Assembly (NCBI RefSeq): GCF_026625985.1
Contig: NZ_CP113116.1
Location: 3,286,001-3,350,000, forward strand
Reading direction: 5' to 3'
From: Mycobacterium sp. Aquia_213
Lineage (GTDB): Bacteria; Actinomycetota; Actinomycetes; Mycobacteriales; Mycobacteriaceae
DNA: 64,000 nucleotides
The notes under the pieces are model-generated. The model was not told the DNA's origin. It saw only the letters and a program-made list of their open reading frames with translations, and did not search any database. The stretch's first letter is position 1; every line of letters starts with the position of its first letter. Shown here in pieces: positions 59,182 to 64,000 of the stretch. A program made the position numbers and the translations under genes.

Positions 59182-61356
59182 GTGACCATGCAGATCACGT
59201 CAGCGCCCCCGCCACCGGCCGCCACGGCGAATCCGGCTGGGTCAGGGGCGCGCGCGAACGGGTCTGCCGGGTTCTATCGCTACGATCTCGACGGCTTGCG
59301 CGGCATCGCGATCGCGCTGGTCGCGGTGTTCCACATCTGGTTTGGCCGCGTCTCCGGCGGTGTCGACGTGTTCCTGGCGCTGTCCGGGTTCTTCTTCGGC
59401 AGCAAGATCCTGCGCACCGCGCTCGACCCGGCCGTCACGCTGTCGCCCGTCGCGGAAGTGATCCGGCTGATCCGCCGTCTGGTGCCCGCTCTGGTCGTGG
59501 TGCTGGCCGCGAGTGCAGTGCTCACAATCCTGGTGCAGCCGCAGACTCGCTGGGAGACCTTCGCAGACCAGAGCCTGGCCAGCCTCGGCTACTACCAGAA
59601 CTGGGAGCTGGCCAACAGCGCGTCGGACTACCTGCGGGCGGGCGAGGCCGTCAGCCCGTTGCAGCACATCTGGTCGATGTCGGTGCAGGGGCAGTTCTAC
59701 GTCGCCTTCCTGCTGCTGGTCGCCGGCTGTGCCGTCCTGTTCCGGCGCGCGCTCAAGGCCCATCTGCGCACGATGTTCGTGGTGCTGCTCAGCGTCCTGA
59801 CGGTCGCCTCGTTCGTCTACGCGGTCTTCGCTCACTCCGGCGACCAGTCGATCGCCTACTACGACAGCTTCGCGCGCGGGTGGGAGTTGCTGCTGGGCGC
59901 GCTGGTCGGTGCGGTGGTGGCCAACATCCGGTGGCCGATGTGGCTGCGCACCGCCGTCGCCTCCGTCGCACTGGCGGCGGTGGTGTCGTGCGGGGCCCTG
60001 ATCGACGGCGTCGACGAGTTTCCGGGCCCGTGGGCCCTGGTACCCGTCGGGGCCACGATGCTGATGATCCTCGCCGGGGCCAACCTGCAGGGCTATCCCG
60101 GCGCCGACAGCCGGATGCCGCTGCCGAATCGGCTGCTGGCCACCCGGCCCCTGGTGGAGCTGGGCGCGATCGCGTACTCGCTGTACCTGTGGCACTGGCC
60201 GCTGCTCATCTTCTGGCTGTCCTACTCCGGCCACAAGCACGCCAACTTTTTCGAGGGCGCGGCGGTGCTGCTGATCTCGGGAGTGCTCGCGTACCTCACC
60301 ACCCAGCTCGTCGAGGACCCGCTGCGCTACCGGGCGCCGCAGGGATCCGCCGCGGCCCCGGCGCTGCCGTGGTTGTCGCGGTTGCGCAGGCCGACGATGG
60401 CGCTGGGTGCGGTGGTCGTGTTGCTGGGCGTCACGCTGACGGCGACCTCGTTCACCTGGCGTCAGCATGTGACGGTGCTGCGCGCCGCGGGCAAGGAACT
60501 CAGCGTGCTCAACCCGCAGGACTATCCCGGCGCCCGCGCCCTGACCGAGCACGTGCGGGTGCCGACGCTGCCGATGCGGCCCAGCGTCCTGGAGGTCAAG
60601 AACGATCTGCCGGCGTCGACGGCAGACGGTTGCATCAGTGACTTCGTCAACCCGGCGGTGGTCAACTGCGTCTACGGCGACCTCGAAGCGACCCGGACCA
60701 TCGCACTGGCCGGCGGGTCGCACGCCGAGCACTGGCTGCCGGCACTGGATGTCCTCGGACACGCCCATCACTTCAAAGTTGTGACATATCTCAAAATGGG
60801 CTGCCCGTTGTCCACCGAGCAGGTCCCGCTGATCATGGGTAACAACGCCCCGTATCCACAGTGCCGCGAGTGGGTGCAACGGACGACGGACAAGCTGGTC
60901 TCCGACCACCCCGACTACGTGTTCACCACCACGACCCGGCCCTGGAACATCAAGAGTGGTGACGTGATGCCCGCGACCTACATCGGGATCTGGCAGACGT
61001 TGTCCGACAACAACATTCCGATCCTGGGCATGCGTGACACCCCGTGGCTGGTCAAGAACGGCCAGCCGTTCGACCCCGCGGATTGCCTGGCCAAGAAGGG
61101 CGGCAACGCGACGTCGTGCGCGATCAAACGCTCCGACGTGCTGTCCGACCGCAACCAAACCCTGGATTTCGTTGAGCAATTCCCGCTGCTCAAGGTGCTT
61201 GATATGTCAGATGCCATCTGCCGCACCGATGTTTGTCGTCCCGTCGAAGGAAACGTGCTGATCTACCACGGTGCGCATCACCTGACCCCGACCTACATGC
61301 GGACCATGGCCCACGAGCTCGGCGTCCAGATCGCGGCTGCCACCGGCTGGTGGTAG
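59182..61356 (+). CDS. Acyltransferase-3 (OafA-type) membrane protein with SGNH domain
   Basis: 724 aa; Rv1565c is similar in length and place. The AT3 domain has about ten helices. YRYDLDGLRGIAIALVAVFH (residues ~31-50) holds the conserved Arg and His, followed by GGVDVFLALSGFFFGSKIL, WSMSVQGQFYV and SLYLWHWPLL. After a helix at ~405-425, a C-terminal extracytoplasmic SGNH-like domain begins (LAGGSHAEHW, later HHLTPTY). The usual GDS is GGS here while Ser and the final His remain. Expected to acylate a cell-envelope glycan. The ATG at 59182 (MQITS) may be shifted by two codons. Confidence 0.92.
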   Translation: MTMQITSAPPPPAATANPAGSGARANGSAGFYRYDLDGLRGIAIALVAVFHIWFGRVSGGVDVFLALSGFFFGSKILRTALDPAVTLSPVAEVIRLIRRLVPALVVVLAASAVLTILVQPQTRWETFADQSLASLGYYQNWELANSASDYLRAGEAVSPLQHIWSMSVQGQFYVAFLLLVAGCAVLFRRALKAHLRTMFVVLLSVLTVASFVYAVFAHSGDQSIAYYDSFARGWELLLGALVGAVVANIRWPMWLRTAVASVALAAVVSCGALIDGVDEFPGPWALVPVGATMLMILAGANLQGYPGADSRMPLPNRLLATRPLVELGAIAYSLYLWHWPLLIFWLSYSGHKHANFFEGAAVLLISGVLAYLTTQLVEDPLRYRAPQGSAAAPALPWLSRLRRPTMALGAVVVLLGVTLTATSFTWRQHVTVLRAAGKELSVLNPQDYPGARALTEHVRVPTLPMRPSVLEVKNDLPASTADGCISDFVNPAVVNCVYGDLEATRTIALAGGSHAEHWLPALDVLGHAHHFKVVTYLKMGCPLSTEQVPLIMGNNAPYPQCREWVQRTTDKLVSDHPDYVFTTTTRPWNIKSGDVMPATYIGIWQTLSDNNIPILGMRDTPWLVKNGQPFDPADCLAKKGGNATSCAIKRSDVLSDRNQTLDFVEQFPLLKVLDMSDAICRTDVCRPVEGNVLIYHGAHHLTPTYMRTMAHELGVQIAAATGWW

Positions 61357-61393
61357 CCCGGACAGGACCGTGCGCCGCGGATAAGGTCAACTG

Positions 61394-63607
61394 GTGCCGT
61401 CAACCAACCCGGCTTCCGGACCGGCCGCAGCATCGGGTGCTGTGAAACCGGACGAGGCCACGCCTACGCTGCCCACCGTTTGGCCAGGGGGCGCCTATCC
61501 CCTCGGGGCCACCTATGACGGGGCGGGCACTAACTTTTCGCTGTTCTCCGAGATCGCTGAACAGGTCGACTTGTGCCTGATCGACGAGCGCGGCAACGAA
61601 TCGCGGATCCCGCTCGACGAGGTCGACGGCTATGTGTGGCACGCCTATCTGCCGAACATCACTCCTGGTCAGCGCTACGGATTCCGGGTGCACGGGCCGT
61701 TCGATCCGGCGGCCGGCCACCGGTGCGACCCGAGCAAGCTGCTGCTCGACCCGTACGGGAAGTCGTTCGACGGCGACTTCACCTGGGGTCAGGCGTTGTT
61801 CTCCTATGACCTGAAGGCCATCGACCCGAACGGCGACACCGCGATCACCGGCACTCCCCCGATGGTCGATTCCCTCGGCCACACGATGACCAGCGTGGTG
61901 ATCAACCCGTTCTTCGACTGGGCTTTCGATCGCGCGCCGCTGACCCCATACCACGAGACGGTGATCTACGAAGGCCACGTCAAGGGCCTGACCAAAACCC
62001 ATCCCGGCATCCCCGAGGGTCAGCGCGGCACCTACGCCGCGCTGGCCCATCCGGTGATCATCGATCACCTCAAGTCGCTCAACGTCACCGCGCTGGAACT
62101 CATGCCGGTACACCAGTTCATGCATGACGAACGGCTGATCGACCTCGGGTTGCGAAACTACTGGGGCTACAACACATTCGGGTTCTTCGCCCCGCACTAC
62201 CAGTACGCATCCAACCGGCAGGCGGGCGGCGCGGTCGCCGAATTCAAGATGATGGTACGCAGCCTGCACGAAGCGGGCATCGAGGTCATTCTCGACGTCG
62301 TCTACAACCACACCGCCGAAGGCAACCACCTGGGGCCGACGATCAACTTCCGCGGCATCGACAACAGTGCCTACTACCGGCTGCTCGACACCGACCTACG
62401 GCTGTACAAGGACTACACCGGCACCGGTAACAGCCTCAACCCGCGCCACCCGCACGTCCTGCAGCTGATCATGGACTCGCTGCGCTATTGGGTGACCGAG
62501 ATGCACGTCGACGGATTCCGCTTCGACCTGGCCGCCACCCTGGCCCGCGAGCTGCACGACGTGGACCGCCTGAGCGCGTTCTTCGATCTGGTGCAACAGG
62601 ATCCGATCGTCAGCCAGGTCAAATTGATCGCCGAGCCGTGGGATGTCGGCGAGGGCGGTTATCAAGTCGGCAACTTCCCGGGTTTGTGGACCGAGTGGAA
62701 CGGGAAGTATCGCGATACTGTGCGTGATTACTGGCGGGGCGAGCCCGCGACCCTAGGCGAGTTCGCTTCCCGGCTGACCGGGTCGTCGGACCTGTATGAG
62801 GCGAGCAGCCGGCGCCCAAGCGCCAGCATCAACTTCGTCACCGCGCACGACGGGTTCACCCTCAACGACCTGGTCTCCTACAACGAAAAGCACAACGAGG
62901 CCAACGGCGAGGACAACCGCGACGGGGAAAGCCACAACCGGTCCTGGAACTGCGGAGTCGAAGGGCCCACCGACGACCCGGAGATCGTCGAGCTGCGTTA
63001 CCGGCAGATGCGAAACTTCTGGGCCACCCTGATGGTCAGCCAGGGCACGCCGATGATCGCGCACGGCGACGAGCTGGGGCGCACCCAGCAGGGCAACAAC
63101 AACGCCTACTGCCAGGATTCCGAATTGGCTTGGATCGACTGGTCTTTGGTGGACAAGAATGCCGATCTGCTGGCGTTCGCTCGCAAGGTGACCAAACTGC
63201 GCAAGAAGCATCCGGTGTTTCGCCGGCGCCGGTTCTTCGACGGCGAGCCGATCCGCAGCGGGAACGAAGTCCGCGACATCGCCTGGCTGACGGCGACCGG
63301 CCGCGAGATGACGCATGACGATTGGAACCAGGGCTTGGACAAGTGCGTCGCGGTGTTCCTCAACGGCGAGGCCATCACCGCGCCCAACGCCCGTGGCGAA
63401 CGCGTCGTCGACGATTCATTTCTGTTGTGCTTCAACGCGCACAAGCGTGAGGTGGAGTTCGTCACACCGCACGACGACTATGCCCGGGAATGGACCGTGG
63501 TGATCGATACCAACCATCCCGCCGGCAAGGGGGACCTCGTGGTGGCCGCCGAAGAAAAGGTTGCGATACCGGGCTGCTCGGTCCTGATCATGCGAAAGAC
63601 CACCTGA
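61394..63607 (+). CDS. treX: Glycogen debranching enzyme
   Basis: Hydrolyses alpha-1,6 branches of glycogen to supply linear maltooligosaccharide for TreY/TreZ. 737 aa. N-terminal CBM48-like domain (GGAYPLGATYDGAGTNFSLF), then GH13 barrel: LDVVYNHTAEGN, nucleophile Asp in DGFRFDLAATL, acid Glu in KLIAEPWDVG and the last Asp in FVTAHDGFTLNDL. A C-terminal beta domain follows. The GTG at 61394 has no clear ribosome site; an internal GTG (VKPDEATPT) is an alternative. treY starts 3 bp after the stop. Confidence 0.96.
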   Translation: MPSTNPASGPAAASGAVKPDEATPTLPTVWPGGAYPLGATYDGAGTNFSLFSEIAEQVDLCLIDERGNESRIPLDEVDGYVWHAYLPNITPGQRYGFRVHGPFDPAAGHRCDPSKLLLDPYGKSFDGDFTWGQALFSYDLKAIDPNGDTAITGTPPMVDSLGHTMTSVVINPFFDWAFDRAPLTPYHETVIYEGHVKGLTKTHPGIPEGQRGTYAALAHPVIIDHLKSLNVTALELMPVHQFMHDERLIDLGLRNYWGYNTFGFFAPHYQYASNRQAGGAVAEFKMMVRSLHEAGIEVILDVVYNHTAEGNHLGPTINFRGIDNSAYYRLLDTDLRLYKDYTGTGNSLNPRHPHVLQLIMDSLRYWVTEMHVDGFRFDLAATLARELHDVDRLSAFFDLVQQDPIVSQVKLIAEPWDVGEGGYQVGNFPGLWTEWNGKYRDTVRDYWRGEPATLGEFASRLTGSSDLYEASSRRPSASINFVTAHDGFTLNDLVSYNEKHNEANGEDNRDGESHNRSWNCGVEGPTDDPEIVELRYRQMRNFWATLMVSQGTPMIAHGDELGRTQQGNNNAYCQDSELAWIDWSLVDKNADLLAFARKVTKLRKKHPVFRRRRFFDGEPIRSGNEVRDIAWLTATGREMTHDDWNQGLDKCVAVFLNGEAITAPNARGERVVDDSFLLCFNAHKREVEFVTPHDDYAREWTVVIDTNHPAGKGDLVVAAEEKVAIPGCSVLIMRKTT

Positions 63608-63610
63608 CAT

Positions 63611-64000
63611 ATGGGTTTTCCGGTGCACTCCACCTACCGGTTACAGTTGCGCGGACCCGCCAGCGGCAGCGCCTTCACCTTCGCCGACGCCGAGAATCTG
63701 GTGGACTACCTCGACGGGCTCGGGGTGTCGCATCTGTACCTGTCCCCGATCCTGACCGCGGTCAAAGGGTCGAGTCACGGATACGACGTCACCGATCCGA
63801 CGACGGTGTCGCCGGAGCTCGGCGGTGCCGAGGGTTTGGCGCGATTGTCCGCGACGGCCAAGGCACGCGGCATGGGGCTGATCGTCGACATCGTGCCCAA
63901 CCATGTCGGGGTAGATGCGCCCCAGCAGAACCCGTGGTGGTGGGATGTGTTGCGGCACGGCCGAACATCGGACTACGCAACGTTTTTCGACATCGACTGG
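63611..64000 (+). CDS. treY: Maltooligosyl trehalose synthase, partial (3' end outside window)
   Basis: Rearranges the reducing-end alpha-1,4 bond of maltooligosaccharides to the alpha,alpha-1,1 bond of trehalose. 130 codons visible. GH13 start VHSTYRLQL, then YLDGLGVSHLYLSPILTA, GSSHGYDVTDPTTVSPELGG and GLIVDIVPNHVGV, which are diagnostic for TreY. ATG at 63611, coupled to treX. Confidence 0.95.
   Translation, partial: MGFPVHSTYRLQLRGPASGSAFTFADAENLVDYLDGLGVSHLYLSPILTAVKGSSHGYDVTDPTTVSPELGGAEGLARLSATAKARGMGLIVDIVPNHVGVDAPQQNPWWWDVLRHGRTSDYATFFDIDW

Noticed and set aside
59242..61179. 645-codon minus-strand frame opposite the AT3 acyltransferase
   Set aside because: Arg/Gln/His-rich shadow without a start context; the plus strand has clear AT3 motifs.

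Overview
The window is a piece of a mycobacterial chromosome. The evidence is near-complete synteny, in inverted orientation, with the Mycobacterium tuberculosis block Rv1631 to Rv1563c, very high GC, many GTG/TTG starts and two probable leaderless promoters. Gene lengths match the tuberculosis orthologues closely (RpsA 481 aa, Pyk 472 aa, NadA 349 aa, an Rv1592c-like protein of 446 aa). The species cannot be fixed from the sequence. It differs from the tuberculosis layout by having a small tRNA-borne island, an extra Ser/Thr kinase gene and an alcohol dehydrogenase after nadC, and by lacking the phiRv1/REP13E12 insertion between bioB and the next biotin-cluster gene.

Layout. 1-7932: coaE (partial), rpsA, polA, a DUF35/thiolase pair behind a KstR-type box, and the antitermination regulator pdtaR. 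8045-13824: a tRNA with a CAA (Leu) anticodon whose 3' half is duplicated 5.7 kb away, bracketing a degraded phage-like island. The island holds an integrase pseudogene, a coupled pair of unknown genes, a broken phage adaptor-like gene, a ParE-like toxin gene divergent from an AbrB-like gene, a broken zinc-ribbon-like ORF and an unknown helical protein. 13986-26689: a small lipopeptide ORF, a membrane protein, the class III adenylate cyclase, the cydABDC bd-oxidase locus, a DUF2156 membrane protein, tesB and pyk. 26798-34575: small membrane proteins, then lgt-trpA-trpB-trpC-(Trp-associated membrane protein)-trpE, transcribed leftward. 34627-37833: a peroxiredoxin, a Ca2+/H+ antiporter and a kinase fused to a TPM-like sensor domain. 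37830-44277: an overlapping his operon (hisD-C-B-H-A-impA-F-I). 44858-50130: nadA-nadB-nadC plus a dehydrogenase, divergent from an NrtR-type Nudix regulator across a palindromic operator. 50244-57349: lipase, DUF2567, bioB and the bioA-F-D cluster. 57412-64000: a membrane protein, ripD, an AT3/SGNH acyltransferase and the start of the treX-treY trehalose operon.

The genes are mostly central metabolism in tightly overlapping operons. No trpF is seen, and the actinobacterial HisA (PriA) normally supplies that activity, which would link the his and trp operons. The accessory content is concentrated in 8.0-13.8 kb. A 62-bp inverted-repeat element occurs twice, each time exactly between convergent gene ends, and looks like a dispersed element or bidirectional terminator.
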